Assembly (NCBI GenBank): GCA_951640165.1
Contig: OX621246.1
Coordinates: forward strand, 9,821,001 to 9,885,000
Direction: 5' to 3'
Source: Pseudoips prasinana
Taxonomy: Eukaryota > Arthropoda > Insecta > Lepidoptera > Nolidae
Length of the DNA stretch: 64,000 bases
Both the position numbers and the translations under genes were made by a program. The notes beneath the pieces were generated by a model that was not told the DNA's origin, did no database searches, and saw only the letters and a program-made list of their open reading frames with translations. Shown piece after piece: positions 1 through 14,700 of the stretch; the first letter of the stretch is position 1, and every line of letters begins with the position of its first letter.

Positions 1-253
1 CTTTAATTTCTACAATACATACGTTCAATCAGAGTTCATAATAATAATTTACCCCCTTTATACCTTTTTGTAATCGATTATAATTTTAGTTGATTGAATT
101 TTTTGAAGTAGGTAGGTATATTTTGTAAAAGTAATGTCAATGTCAGGTACCAAGATGTTGCCAAGCTGTACTAAAAAGTACTGATTTTCGTCTGATACAC
201 CTCCCCTTTTTCAGTCTGTGGTCAGTATTAATACTGTTTAAAGGGTGACTTCC

Positions 254-317
254 GATTTCCGATTTATCAAAAACCCGCCTGTCTAGTCACAGGCGGGTTT
301 TTGATAAATCGGAAATC
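254..317. repeat. Perfect hairpin, 29-bp arms
   Basis: Arms 254-282 and 289-317 are exact reverse complements around a 6-nt loop; the core is AAAACCCGCCTGT/ACAGGCGGGTTTT. No gene is seen in 1-1000 apart from a SINE remnant at 864-972. Confidence 0.85.
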
Positions 318-863
318 CTATTCTGTTAATTAATTGAAATTGATTATGGTGACTAAAGTATAATAAGAAGTTCTCTCGTCGAAAAGATAAACGAATAGTT
401 ATTAAAAATAAGGAAAGTACAATAATGTAGCCTGGTCCCTAAACGCTACAGTAATTATTTTCAGTTCTTTTTTATATCTTCCCAAAACCATATGACGAGT
501 GACGACTTTCAGAGCGCTGACTGACACTGGGGCCTACCAGGAATAGAAAGTATAATGACAAGGGCTAAGTATAAAGTTTTTATTTAGATTTATTCACTTA
601 ATGTTATAATTTACTTAAGTAGTAATGTAGTGCAGTTTGATGCACTACATTATATCGGATGAGATGGCATAACTTGTTAGCGAGCACATATTAGCTCAAA
701 ATATATAGCAGCTAATGTTTATAGCTGATGTAGTTTAACTGACCATACCAACAGTAAATCAGAATTATAATAACGTTTTGTTTAATGACGTTTGTAAATT
801 ACTAATTATACTACTTTTTCCATAGAGACTGAAGATGAATGTTTGACGGGATTTAAGAAGTAG

Positions 864-972
864 TAGGTAGATACTTGCCATTCATGTCGTAAGTCGTAGG
901 TTCGATTCCCACACAGGACAGATATTTGTGTGCATGGACATGTCTGTTAATCCTGAGTGTCGAGATCATGAC
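864..972 (+). mobile_element. tRNA-derived SINE (family C), truncated
   Basis: Contains a B-box-like GGTTCGATTCCCAC, then GACAGATATTTGTGTGCATG, shared with at least eight other copies in the window (4100, 10440, 17563, 20938, 21604, 24510-25015, 57259, 60835). Confidence 0.7.
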
Positions 973-1000
973 TAGTGTTTTAAATGAAATTTATTTCTTT

Positions 1001-1320
1001 CTAGCTGTGCCCCGCGGTTTTACCCGCGTTAAATTTTATAAGTTATCACAGCTCCTTCCCCGTAGGTGATTGCGTGATAATATGTAGCCTATATGTTGAC
1101 CCGACCTCTTAGTAATATTCATGCAAAATTTTAAGTAAATCCATGCAGTACTTTTTGAGTTTAGCCCGGACATACATACAGTCAAATATACACACAGACA
1201 AAAATTCTAAGAACTCTATTTTTGGCTTCGATATCGTTTGTAGATCACGCCCAAACTATCTTTTTTTTAAAATATATAATGTACACTTTCAACTTTCCTA
1301 CGATTTTATTATATGTATAG
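1001..1320 (+). mobile_element. Retroposon family A, full-length-like copy
   Basis: Starts CTAGCTGTGCCCCGCGG and ends in CCTACGATTTTATTATAT. It matches copies at 12086, 16478, 55521 (reverse) and 56248. No credible coding content. Confidence 0.75.
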
Positions 1321-2167
1321 GTTATACGTGCTGTCATTGCAAAAAGTTAGCTGTCGATTGTTTATGGATTTAAACTTTCCGTGTCCAACGGAAAGTGTAG
1401 GTATATATGACCAAAAACTTTTTTACCAGGTACCGCGTATTACACAGGTGGTCTTATTTAATTAGATGTTGATTTTTTTGCTGTTAAAAATTGATGTATG
1501 TATTTAAGTATAACGTTTAAAATATAGTTGTGGGTAATTTTCTAGATATCAAAAACAAAACGTTTAAAATTAGTCAATCAGAGTAAAAATAATTCTTATA
1601 TAGCAATTACTGAATTAGATATTTGTTTCCAGTCTCTCGACGGGACCCGACTTCACGACTTTTTGGTGATATGGCTACCTGAAAACAAACCGGTCATTAG
1701 TTAAGCTTCACTATACTTCGAACCTAACATAGTTAACATATTGTAATTTATACTTTGAATTTGATTTTTGTTCTGAACCATAGTTACCATATACGGTAAG
1801 GTCATAAATAATGTGTATTTCAATTAAATTTGTATGAATTATTCTTGCTAATGTATCTTGCTAGTGGTGGGTATGTGTAGTAAATAATAAATAATATAAT
1901 CGTGCATTATGGTGTATCTGTATCTAAGCCATATGCAAAAAGGATCAGAAAGGAGGCATGTTGGTATATCTCACGATAATTAATGAATATTTTCTTCATT
2001 TTGGACAACATTGAGCCATTATTGGATTTACTAATAGATTATTATGTTAGGTAGGAGACGTGTAACTGGCCAGATGGAACAACTCTTGTTGTAGCAAGGT
2101 TGAATGGTGTTGGATATGTGATAAATTAAGGTCTGAGTGCCCCCAAATTTTACATACATACATACAT

Positions 2168-2440
2168 AGACTCACGCCTGTTTCCCAGAGGGGTAGGCAG
2201 AGACAACGGATTTCCATTTGTCACGATCTTTGCATACTTCTTTTGCCTCAATTACTGTCATTATATTCTTCATACATGCTCGCTGGTTTAGGGTACTTCT
2301 GACCTGCCCTTTCTTGAGAACATCTCCAATTTGATCAGAGAATGTTCGACGTGGTCTTCCCCTTCCGGTTGTCCCACTCACACAGGCCAGGTATACTTCT
2401 TTTGTCAATCTTCTTTCATTCATCCAAATTTTGGTGGGTA
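2168..2440 (-). mobile_element. RTE-type LINE 3'-terminal coding fragment
   Basis: The reverse strand encodes [20 protein letters not shown], then [11 protein letters not shown] and a C-terminal [16 protein letters not shown], the tail of RTE-type reverse transcriptases. About 270 bp upstream of the SLC38A10 start, so it bounds the 5' flank. Confidence 0.65.
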
Positions 2441-2713
2441 TTTTTTGACTGCACATATTACGCAGCTATTAAGACAGTCAAAATCTACTGTACGAAATAT
2501 AAATGAAAAAGGGCTTAAATTGAAAGTGTGCACTGACAACATTTTGCTGTCAATCACGATTCACGTCAGATTCCGTGTCAACCTACGGTGTCAACAAATC
2601 ACACAAGTGCAAAACTGTAAAGAATACAAAACATAACGTGCAAAAATACATGTTTATAGAAACCTTGTATTTGGAAGAATTTAATAGCAAATTATATTAA
2701 TGTGATCGTAAAC

Positions 2714-2797
2714 ATGGGGACTACCGGTCAATCTATCACTTTGGCAAATAGCATTATCGGCGTAGGCATTTTAGCTATGCCTTTTTGCTTCCAACAA
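2714..2797 (+). CDS. SLC38A10: SLC38A10 exon 1 (start codon, TM1)
   Basis: 28 codons from ATG to donor CAA|GTAAGC, phase 0. Residues about 8-27 form TM1, ending AMPFCFQQ. The unwound NSIIGVG stretch is where related transporters bind Na+ and substrate. Upstream 2460-2713 is unannotated 5' flank or 5' UTR; I see no clear TATA box. Confidence 0.88.
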
Positions 2798-5700
2798 GTA
2801 AGCTTTTATACATTTTGATAATGAATTAATACCGATAATAAATCATACGCCACGCTTTTACATATTATCTTATTATAATTAAACGATTTGATTTTTGCCA
2901 ACTCAGCACTTTCCTTAATTTTCTGTCGAGAATAAGTATTGCCTATAGTTTGAACCAATACTCTGGACGATCTTTTTCTGAAAGATAATAAAATACTGAT
3001 ACTTCAATTGCTGAAGTTTCCTTGAAATTTGTGTACTTGAATAAAAGTTTGCAATAATTTTATGCACCCTGTTCTCGATTAATAATTAATAATTATTATA
3101 TAAATATATTCTGAACTTTGTGTACACACAAAGTTCAGAATATATTTAAGCAAATTTATAGGGGATTCTTAAAAATTATCAGAGTTATTACGCTATTACA
3201 ATATTTAGCTACTTGTACCACATTGACCAGATCGAACAAGTCTCAATTTTAGTACCATTTGGAAGTAAAGCAAATGTCACCAAAACTTTTAGAAAATTTT
3301 AATCTATTTTCTTGTATTTTTTTCAGTGCGGAGTTGTATTAGCATCCCTCATCTTACTGTGTATGGGTCTTATGTCAAGACTCTGCTGTTATTTCCTTTT
3401 AAAATCAGCTCTACTAGCAAGGAAAAGAAATTTTGAGTTCTTAGGTAAGATTGAAATTTAATACAATAATTATTTTTCAAACGGCCTGTATCAGAGTTGT
3501 TCTAGTTGCCATATGCTCTATGGCTAGAAATTACAGTTTGACAAACCTTTTGACAATCACCATGTCAGCAATGTATGGTGAAGTAGTGGATACCAAGGAG
3601 AACAATGGCTAACAGAATTAAAAAAAAAATAAGTTTCAATATTATGTGGACCATTTCATAATACTTGAAACTTACTTGTTAGATGAATACTTTGTCATTG
3701 AAGTATTCATCTATTAAGGAACAATAAGCAGATTGAGGGGTAGTGAGTGATGCTAGAGTTCACACAAATCTTCATGTGATCTAGATTGTGTCAAAGGGTT
3801 GTTTGTACCAAAACAGGTTTCTTTTATACAAAGTTCTTGTTTGAATGTTCCCTTCTCCAAATAAAGATTTAAAAAATAGAAAACATTATTAGTGGAGAAA
3901 TTTAAGGAGTGCAATCTACTCATGTAACTGGACTATGGATGTAACTGAATTGAAAAAGGCTTTCCAAACAAAATTCAACAGCTGATTATTATTGTTCAGT
4001 TTCATAGACAAATGGACCTGAAGTCATGTCCACTATATATATATTTTACACCTTGAATATACAGAAAATTTTATAAAATCCTATAAAACAGAGTTGAGTA
4101 GGCCTTTGAGGAGCCAGTGGTTGGTAGATACTTACCTGTGGTGTTGTTGTGGGTTTGATTCCCACCCAGGAAAGATATTTGTGTGCATTGTGTCTGTTTG
4201 TCCGGAGTTTAGATGTAATTATCTATATATCGGTATACTAATATATAAGATGTATTTTCAAAAGAAAAGTAGTATAATTTATTTAGTATATTGGTTTTCT
4301 GGTTTCTATAGTACAAACTCAAGTAACTTTTCAACAGATGGTACATGTGAACCTCAGGATGTAATTATTTATAATAAACTGTTAAAAAAATTAAGAGACT
4401 AACTTGAGCTGTTGTAACCTTGTGATATAAAAAGTAATCTGTTTTTAAATAGCAGTCTTTGATATTTTTTCTCTGTAATACAAGTTAATAATGTAAAGGT
4501 AAAACTAAAAGTATGTCAAAGCCTTGTAATATAAAATACATAAATAACAGTTCTCAATGTTTTATGATTACTGTGAAAAATCTATTAAATGCTGCCAATA
4601 TCTTCAATGACTTGTCTTTAATACATCCATACAATATTTTTGGCTTGTTTTTAATGTAATCATGATTGAGGTGCTCATAGGTAGATGCTCTCACCGATCC
4701 GTAAGTGATTGGTGAGGTTAAGTAACTAGGCTCGCGGTCAGACCATAGATGGGTGACCACAAAAGTGGTTTAATTTCTGAGTGTCTCCGTGCTTCAGAAG
4801 GCATGTTAAGCTGTCGGTCCCGGATGTAGTCATAGACAATGTAGTCATACACAACAGTCGTTACGCCATGTCGGAGGCCTACTAGGCGTCTTGAACAACT
4901 CTGATACTATGGTACATACCACTGCCCATACGATAAGTAGGTAAGTAAGAATGTATCTTAGATACATGATATTTTGGCTTGGATTAAATATTTTCATTCT
5001 GACAAGTATTCAACATATGGTGCCTCCCTAACTTGCAAAAATTGTATAAGTATTTAATTCTTTCACATAATACCATGTAAAATTATTTATACATATTAAA
5101 GACTAGCTGTGCCCACGACTTCATCCGCGTGTTAATAAGTTTATTTTGTATTTCCAAAATTAAAAAAAAAATTCTAAAATCAAAGTAGCCTAAGTTACTC
5201 CTTATTACATCAGCTACCTTCCAATAAAAGTCCCGTCTAAATCGGTCCAACCATTTCAGAGATTATCCGGAACAAACAGACAGACAGACAGACAAAAATT
5301 GTAAAAAATGTTATTTTGGTGTATGTACCAGTATATATATTCATATACATGTAGTAAAAAACGGTTATTTCAATATTACAAACAGACACTCCAATTTTAT
5401 TTATTTGTATAGATTGTATAGATGTCGACCAAAAGTTAGTTTTAAAAATGGTTTCCTTAACAGAAAATTATGTTACTTATTTCCTGTCATAGTTTTTATT
5501 TTTCCCTATGTTTTTTGCCTTATCAACATAATGTGTATAGTAATAGTGTAGGACCCTTGATTATGTATGTATGTAATGTGTAGTTTTCCTTAAAAGAAAA
5601 TGGTATTACTTCTTTCCTGTTGCAGTTATTTTTCCCTGTTTAAATGCCTTATCTACATAGTCTCTATGTGTATAGTAGTAATAGTATAGGACACTTGATG

Positions 5701-8700
5701 ACCAGGGGCTCTACCGGCTAAGTCACCGAACATCGATTTCTTAAATGGCGTTCAACTGAATAAAGGTTAAAATGACTTAATCAATAGTTAAATCGGTTTC
5801 CATGAGCACATGTGACGTCATAAATGGTCCGGAATCGATTGTCAACGTTGAAACTGATTTAACGGTTGATTAAATCAGTTTTAACCTTTATTTATATGAA
5901 CGACATTTAAGAAATTGATGTTCCGCGACTTAGCCGGTAGAGCCCCTGCTCATGAATGTGTAATGAATTTGGTTTACTCATTTTTTTTACTAATATTACA
6001 GTAAAATTTCCTATGGAGGAGGGCAGAAAGCTAATTTTTTTTATATAATCGGCATTAGTAGTAAATGATTTTAATAAGATTAAACATTACTACACTACCA
6101 TGCTTTGACACACTAGCAAACAGATAATAAAGAGTGTTCGCTGAGTGGGCTCACGATAGCAATGAATGTTTTGTTTAGTTTTAAGTAATTAACTATTAAG
6201 AATCTATATTATGTGCCTACTCCACCGAATTGGTTTTGACTGTAATGGTGGTATAGTTCTGTGTGTAAATAAATAAATAAATAATAAACGGAGTGTCAAA
6301 ACTGAGCACAGATTAATATTATTTATCAAACTGAGTATCAAAACTGAGCACAGATTAATATTATTTATCAAACTGAGTATCAAAACTGAGCACAGATTAA
6401 TATTATTTATCAAACTGAGTATCAAAACTGAGCACAGATTAATATTATTTATCAAACTGTGTATCAAAACTGAGCACAGATTAATATTATTTATCAAACT
6501 GTGTATCAAAACTGAGCACAGATTAATATTATTTATCAAACTGAGTATCAAAACTGAGCACAGATTAATATTATTTATCAAACTGTGTATCAAAACTGAG
6601 CACAGATTAATATTATTTATCAAACTGTGTATCAAAACTGAGCACAGATTAATATTATTTATCAAACTGTGTATCAAAACTGAGCACAGATTAATATTAT
6701 TTATCAAACTGAGTATCAAAACTGAGCACAGATTAATATTGTCTTTAATTTCTATTGTCTTTGACAATAGAACATTAATGGTCAAATTTCGAACAACTAC
6801 GCTCTAGTAACAATATAATGATAATTTTCTCATATTTTCGCCGTAGACAGAGTCATATCTGGCTGTATTTATAGCATATTTTAGCATTAATGTGTAACAA
6901 ACATTTTTCCCTTACAGCGTTCCATGTATTTGGTTCAGCCGGCAAGTTGGCTGTGGAAGTGGGGATCATTGGTTTCCTGATGGGCACTTGTATAGCCTAC
7001 TTTGTGGTGGTCGGTGACCTTGGGCCACAGATTGTTGCCAAGATGTTCAACATTAACCAGAGTGATATATTAAGGTAATGTAGACCAAGGAACATTAGTA
7101 TTACCATAATCATTAGACAGCTTTTACCCTTCATTGGAGAGCGAATGTTTAGAGTAGGCAAATCTTTGTTCAAACACATTATATGTGAAATGTGACTATT
7201 TAGGAACTACAACACTTGGGAGAAGCACTATTTTCACATAGTCATTATATTTTTTATATAGATCCAAGGACCTCACTAAACCTCCAATGCTACCGTAGCC
7301 TATAGCTGCTTGCTACACCATACTTATTTCAAAATTAACTTCTTCGTGTCTTCATTTCAGGAAGCATCTATTAAATATTTAAGTACAACAGAACAAAATA
7401 TGCTAGCACAACTTGTATCGGGGATCAAAGGCTTTACAAGCTAAGTTGCCGAACATCGATTTTATAAATGGCGTTCAAATAAATAAAGGTTAAAAATTAC
7501 TTAATCAATCGTTAAATCGGCTTCCATGAGCACATGTGACGTCATAAATGGTCCAGAATCGATTGTCAACGTTAAAGTCGATTTAACGATTGATTAACTC
7601 ACTTTTAGCCTTTAGTTATTTGAACGCCATTTAAGAAATCGATGTTCGGCGACTTAGCCGGTAGAGCCCCTGGTAAGTAGTCTTAAATGTCCTTCATCAA
7701 ATCAGACTACTCAGTTAGCTAGCAAGACTTCATTTCAAATTTCTATTGCAATCTGTGTGTTATCCAGGTGTTAATGTAAATACTTTTGAGTAGTTTATAC
7801 ATAGTCTCTGCCGAGCACAGCACACAATTTAATCACATAATGTTATATGTTTGTTGTGCGGCCGTCGCAAAAAATATCAACACCTTATCTCATTCCTTGG
7901 GGGGCGTAGAAGTCAAGACGAGGGAATTTATTTTAATAGAACGAACTATAACTACTATCTAGGGACAATGTCACACAGATCATCCTAGCCCCAAACCAGG
8001 AGGTACCAGGAGACGATATACATACTTATATAGATAGATAAATACTTAAATACATAGAAAACATCCATGACTCAGAAACAAATGTTCATGCTCATCACAC
8101 AAATATTTGCACTTACCGGAATTCGAGCCCAGGACCACCAGCTTCGTAGGCAGGAGCACTGCCAACTAGGCTACGGTGAAGGAGTGTTTCTCTGAGTACA
8201 TTGACAACCATACTGACGGTCACCGTAGCCTAGTTGGTAGTGCTCCTGCCTACGAAGCTGGTGGTCCTGGGTTCGAATCCCGGTAAGTGCAAATATTTGT
8301 GTGATGAGCACTAATATTTGTTTCTGAGTCATGGATGTTTTCTATGTATTTCTATCTATATAAGTATGTATATCGTCGCCTGGTACCCATAGTACAAGCT
8401 TTGCTTAGTTTGGGGCTAGGATGATATGTGTAACATTGTCCCCAGATATTATTATTATTATTATTATTATTATTTTCTTTTTGTTTTTTTTTTCTCAGCT
8501 AGTGCTGGCATTTCTTATCATTTACGGGCAAACGCCAAGTAAATGACAAGGAGTTAGCTAGTCATATTATTATGTCCGTCAGTTGCGTTATTGTCGTCGT
8601 CTAATTGGAGGAATTTTCTTACAATGCGGCAAGTATTTAGTATGGCCGCCTTTTGCAATTGAATGTAAATGTTAGGTTTCAAATCAATAAGCTTAATACT

Positions 8701-11700
8701 GTGGTGTATGTGTCTTGGGATTACTCCAGTACTGGATAATACTATTGGGACGATGTATACTTTATTCTGTTTCCAGATTCTGGTGACTTCCTCTTTAAGT
8801 TCTGTGTATTTATTAACTTTTTCTGTGATCATTTTATTTAGGTTGTGGGTATTTGGGACAGCAATATCTATAAGATATGTAATTTTATCTTGTTTATTTT
8901 GCAGGACAATATCGGGGCGGTTATAATGAATCGTTCTGTCAGTTAGTATAGCTCGATCATAAAGTAATTTGTGGGTGTTGTTTTCCAAAATATTTTGAGG
9001 GCTGTATTTGTAGTAAGGTGTATGTGGGGTATTTGGTATGAGTTGGTACTTAAGTGCTAGTTGTTGATGAATAATGTTAGCAATTTGGTTATGCCTGTGT
9101 GTATAATCTGTTTGTGTAAGCGTTGGACATGCACCAGTTATGTGTTGTATGTTTTCTGGGTGGATGTGACATTTTCGACACTTGTCGTCAGCAATTGTAG
9201 GGTCTTTGATAATATGCTTTCTATAATTCATGGTATTAATAATTTGATCCTGAATCGCTATCATAAAACCCTCAGTTTCGGGGAATAGGTAACCTATTGA
9301 AAGCCATTTGTTTGATGCTACAGAGTCAACGTGATTCTGTTCTAAATCATGAGGGTGTCTTCCATGTAGCGCTTTCCTTTTCCATTGAGCTATCCTAGAA
9401 TTTTCAGTATCACTTTCCGTATTTGGTCTATCTATTGTAGCTAAATTTAGAGGCGTCAGATTAAAATCGTTGAAAAAGATAGCCCTATGAATGTCACTGG
9501 TTCCAGTTTTTTGTTGAAAGAATGATCTTAGATTATTAATTTGCTTATTCCATAGTACTGTTATATTGGTTAGACCTCTCCCTCCATGTTGTCTCTTAAG
9601 TGTCATTCTTTCAATTGCGGACTTAGGGTGTAGACAGTTAAATTTAGTTAAAATGGTTCTTGTTTTTATTTCGATATGCTTGATATCGGTTTTGGTCCAT
9701 TTAATTATACCAAATGAGTAAGTTAAAAGGGGTACTGCGTAAGTATTTATAGCTTTTGTAAGGTTTTTCCCTATTAGTTTGCTTTTACAGACGGCCTGGA
9801 CTCTACTTTTATACTCGTTTATAAGAGTTGTTTTTATTTTTGTGTGATCTATTATTATTATTATTATTACTGCGATCTCCAACCCGTCTACCAAGCGTGG
9901 CAATTATGGCATAAACCCCTAAATTATGTTAAATTGTTAGTTTTTCCGCTGTGCATACTTTGTATTAGTTTACATTTTAAAATACGAGTATGTTCCGCTA
10001 TTTATATTTTGAGGCCAAAACTTTGTAGCATCTTGCCTTAAGCACGCAATGCTACAGAATCGATCAAATGTAATGAACTTGTAATAGTAATCGATGCGAC
10101 CTCGTTTTTTGCATGAACAGTTGCCAGCACATCAAGCTACCCCAATCTGTAAAATTTCCCCAATCGAAAGTGAAACTTATGCTTATGTGATAAAGTTGAA
10201 AATCTATACACAAAATTTGACAGATTTGGGGAGCTGGATGTGCTGGTGTCTGTGCCTATTTCTTACGTCAATAAAACTGACGTTCACTATTTAAAACAGT
10301 ACATTTATACTTGCAATAGACGTCACTCTCCGTAATCAGTGTTCCGTGTATCAATAACACGCGCCACACTCTCGGTAATCGTTGTTCGGTACATAGTACG
10401 ATAGGATGTATAGAGTCTACCACGCGCCATCGCTGTTTTTAGATTTACATTTATTATAATAATACCCTGGGACATTCACACAGCCATCTGATCCCAGACT
10501 AAGCAGAGCTTGTGCTATGGAAACCAGATAACTGATATATTATAATATATTATACTATCTACATTTCTATTGTAAATACATACTTATTATATAGATAATT
10601 ACACCCAGACTCAGGACAATTACAGACATGTTCATGCACACAAATATCTGTCCTGGGTGGGAATCGAATCCACGACCTACGGCGTGAAAGGCAAGCATTT
10701 ACCAACTACTTATAATGCTAATCTCTCAAAATATGAATTATTGGAAAACTCACTTTTATAAACAGCTTATTCAAGTCTAATTATTTTATTATAAGCTTAG
10801 ATTATTGAACGGGATCCCCGATTAATTATTCGAATCTAGTTCCTCATATCCTGCTGACGTAGCTTGAGTTATGTTAAAAGTCCCGCCACTGTCACTTTCG
10901 GTTCTACAAAATCTGACATTAAAAACTATTTTACAAAATCTACTATTGTATCCTATTATCAAAAGGGAGTGGGGAGAGCCGTAAAACATTATTTTATATT
11001 AACAAAATGTTGGTTTGAGTTGGTACACAAGTTTGTGCAGTTTATGTCCTTGGTCAAACTTGCAGTTATTTCCAATACTTTATTTAGCAGCAACTTCAGT
11101 ACCGAGTAATGCTAGGCGTACTGCTAAGATTTTCTTGTTGCGCAGCACTCGTACGCACATAAATTCGATGACCGCCTCTCGAAAATATGTCGAATTCACG
11201 TCCGCGTCCGCCGCCTCCCGCCGCGCCGCTTTTCTCTGTTGATCTAACAATAAATCCTCAATCGACGAAACTGTGTGGTTTTAATATAAAAGGCGCTAAA
11301 AGCTGATATTTTGAATAAATTACGCTAAACTTAGTTATTTTATCGAAATCATACAAACGCCTTATTATTTTGAACTCAGTTCAGAGTAATATGGTATTTG
11401 TCTTTAATTTCTCTGTACAAAATAAACATACTATGAGTTTGATGAGTTTTAAATATTATAAATGCGAAAGTTTGTGAGTATGGATTATTATTATCATCTC
11501 TTTAGGGGTGAGCTGTGGTGATCTGTGGACCACTCACTTCAAATAGGGGAAAACCTGGTCAAGTGCAACTCGGGCACTGAAGATTCCGAGCCCAACTACC
11601 TTTAGGTGGCCTTTGGCGTATTTAAATTGATTAGGTTTTCAGTATACCCACCCTTTAATTGTGAGAGTAAGGCCTTGCCTTACAGTTGAAGAGTATCAGG

Positions 11701-14700
11701 CTACATCACCAAAGCTTGTATTACCGTTATGGTATGGATGTTTGTTACTCTTTCACGCACAAACTGCTAAACGGATTTCGATGATTTGTAGTAATATAGC
11801 TTATATATCCGAATAACTCATAATCTATAATTTATAAAGTTAACACGGGTAAAACATCGGAGCACAGCTGGTACGTAATAAAAATCTTAAACTATTCAAA
11901 CAGAACCATTATTAAATCGGGAGCAAAGCCATAAATTACCGTGTCAGTAGGTACTGAGCTCAACTACTTATCAATATCTACATTGGCATGAAAACGGTCT
12001 TTATTTTTAACCCACAAGAATAAAAGAAGGTGGTTATGCAATTGTTCCGTTGTTTGTGTTCCGATTTCGACCTTTTTATTCGATACTAGCTGTGCCCCGC
12101 GGTTTTACCCGCTCTAAATTTTATAAATTATCATAGCTCCTCCCCGGTAGGTGATAGCGCGATAATATAATAATAATAATGTTTTATTTCTCACCACAAT
12201 ATAAGGTACATTTTACATGGCATCAATAACAATACATATAAAAATTCAATTTTCTAATTATATTGTGGGAGACTGGTGCCTAAGATAGACGTAAGGCCTG
12301 TATTTCAGGACACCAGGACTCCACCCCATTCGGAAATATTAACATTTCGATATAATCGTTATGTACTCGCACGTTGTCTAATGTGGTAAGTTAATTAACA
12401 CTAGCTTAACAGTTATACATAGTTAGTTAGTATTTATTTGAGTGAATATGTGCTGTGTGGGTGTGTTGGAGGTGCGTGTTTGTGTGTGTGTGTGTATGCG
12501 TGTGTATGTGTGGGAAGGCTGATATTAGGAAATATGAGAGTGTGCTAATAATGTGTTGCGAAAACAGGATGTATTTAACAGCATGAAATTTACTTTATGT
12601 TAATTTATAAGTCAACCAGCAAATTATATCGGGGCAGCAAGAAGTTTTTCTGTGTCGTCATAGTTTAACTCCTGAAGCCAGTTCCTAACCTTCGTTTTGC
12701 ACTGATTACTAGTAACACTATAAACAGAGAGCAGCTTATTTACCTTATTGTATAAGTATCGTCCCAAGTGGCAAAAGAAGCGTTTAGAGAAAATTGTAGT
12801 GAGCTTTTGTTGGTGGTCTACGGGATCAAATCGTCTTTTACCATGTGATAGTAAGGGGTTGAAGGTCAGGAGGCCATGCTGCTTAAGTATTGTTTGTAGT
12901 ATAAACAGCTGACGTACAGTTAAAACTTTAGTCTCTTTGTATAAGAGTGTTGTGGGATATCGGAATGGCAGATAAGAAGATACCTTCAAGATAGCTCTCT
13001 GCGATCTTTCCAGTTCCAAAATTGTGTACTTAGGTGCACCACCCCAAGATGTTATGCAGTAGGTTAATAGTGATTGTACGAGGGCAAAGTAGATAGATTT
13101 CCTCAGTTTTACGTCAGCCACACGTCTCAGGGTCTTGAAGACATAAATTAATTTACGCAATCTCTTGCTGAGGGTGTTGATGTGTTCCAGGAATCTAAGG
13201 TTGCAGTCTATAATAATACCTAAGTACTTTACGCAATTTTCTTTTTGTAACTCTGTGCATCTACACGTGTTGCCATTTTGGTTGGAACAGGAGTGGGCTA
13301 TAATGGAATATAACGATGTTGTTAGAGTTGTGCGCTTGTCGTTTTTTAGGCAAAAGGCAATATATTTTGTTTTGTCCGCGTTTAGTGTGAGTACATTACT
13401 GTGCAGCCACTCCGTTACAAGGTTAAAGCCTGCCTGAGCATGAGCGTAAGCTTCCTTCCATGTGTCTGCGCTAAAGAGAAGGGCGGTATCATCTGCGAAA
13501 GTTATAATTTTACCTTTAGGGAGAGTGAGCAAACCCAGTTCGTTGATGTATATAAGGAAGAGCGTTGGCCCAAGTACGCTACCTTGTGGCACGCCATAGG
13601 TGACATTGCAGTCCTCGCTGACTACGTCATCAATCTTAACGCACTGGGTTCTCTCACTCAAATAGTCCTCAAAAAGTTTAAGCTGCACACCCCTTATTCC
13701 CAATCTTTCCATCTTCTTAATCAGAATGGGCACAGAAACCGTGTCGAAAGCTTTGGCGAGGTCTAAGAAGATCCCCAAGACCTTTTTCCCACCATCCATG
13801 TTTGTGACAACATAGTTTGTCAGGTCATGAACCGCATCGGACGTGGACTTTCCAAACCGAAATCCATATTGTGAGGGCGACAGCAAGTTAAATTTTTCTA
13901 AGTAGCCCACGAGCCTGTTGTTCATGATTCGCTCCAGTATTTTGGATAGGGCAGGTAGAACTGCAATAGGTCTATAATTGTCGACACGGTTTCTGTCCCC
14001 AATTTTAAAGATTGGATGTATTATAGCTCTTTTAAAGGCTTTGGGAAATTGACCAGAAGAGAGAGCGAGGTTGCAAATGTATGTAAGGGGTGGTACGACG
14101 ATGTCCAAATGTTTCTTTAATAGGCCACTTGAAATTCGGTCCCACCCCGCAGCGCAGTCGTTACGTAGAGACCTTATTAGTCTAGCAATTTCATTTTCGT
14201 CCGTAGGTAACAGTGTCATAGATTGCAAGAGTCCATTGTTGACAGTGTGGGGTGCATCGGTAGTTGACCTACTGGCAATGTTTTCTGCAAGATTTTTGCC
14301 GATTTCCGCAAAGAATTTGTTGACGAGGTTAGCAGATTTTAGCGGAGTAGCTGCCAGACGTAGTAGATGTGATGTGTCCTCCTTTTTTTTTGTTCGATTT
14401 GTTAAAGTGTTTATAGCTGTCCAGATTTGTTTGGTATTATTACCAGCATCACTTAAAGTTTTTTTTTCAAATTCGTTTTTAGTTTTTCTCAGTAGCTTAT
14501 TGCAGTGGTTTCTATATCTAATAAAAGTTATTTTTAAAATTTGGTTTTCGGGTGACTTTTTTAGTTTTTTATGTAGATTGTCCCTATGCCTGATACATCG
14601 AAGAAGACCCGAGGTGAGCCAGGGCTTCAAGATTTTTTTACGATTAGGTACTTTAATAATTTTTGAATTGGATGCAATCGTCTGAGTAATAAGGCCGACC

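Noticed and set aside
1143..1373. Short forward frame in 1.1-1.4 kb
   Set aside because: It lies wholly inside retroposon A, and copies of this repeat elsewhere are broken in this frame.
6204..6785. 193-codon reverse-strand frame with [10 protein letters not shown] repeats
   Set aside because: It is the 42-bp minisatellite read in frame; there is no non-repeat coding content.
8216..8300. Possible functional tRNA gene
   Set aside because: Excellent A and B boxes, but it continues into a SINE body and (ATT)n tail and has a mirrored copy at 7957-8190.
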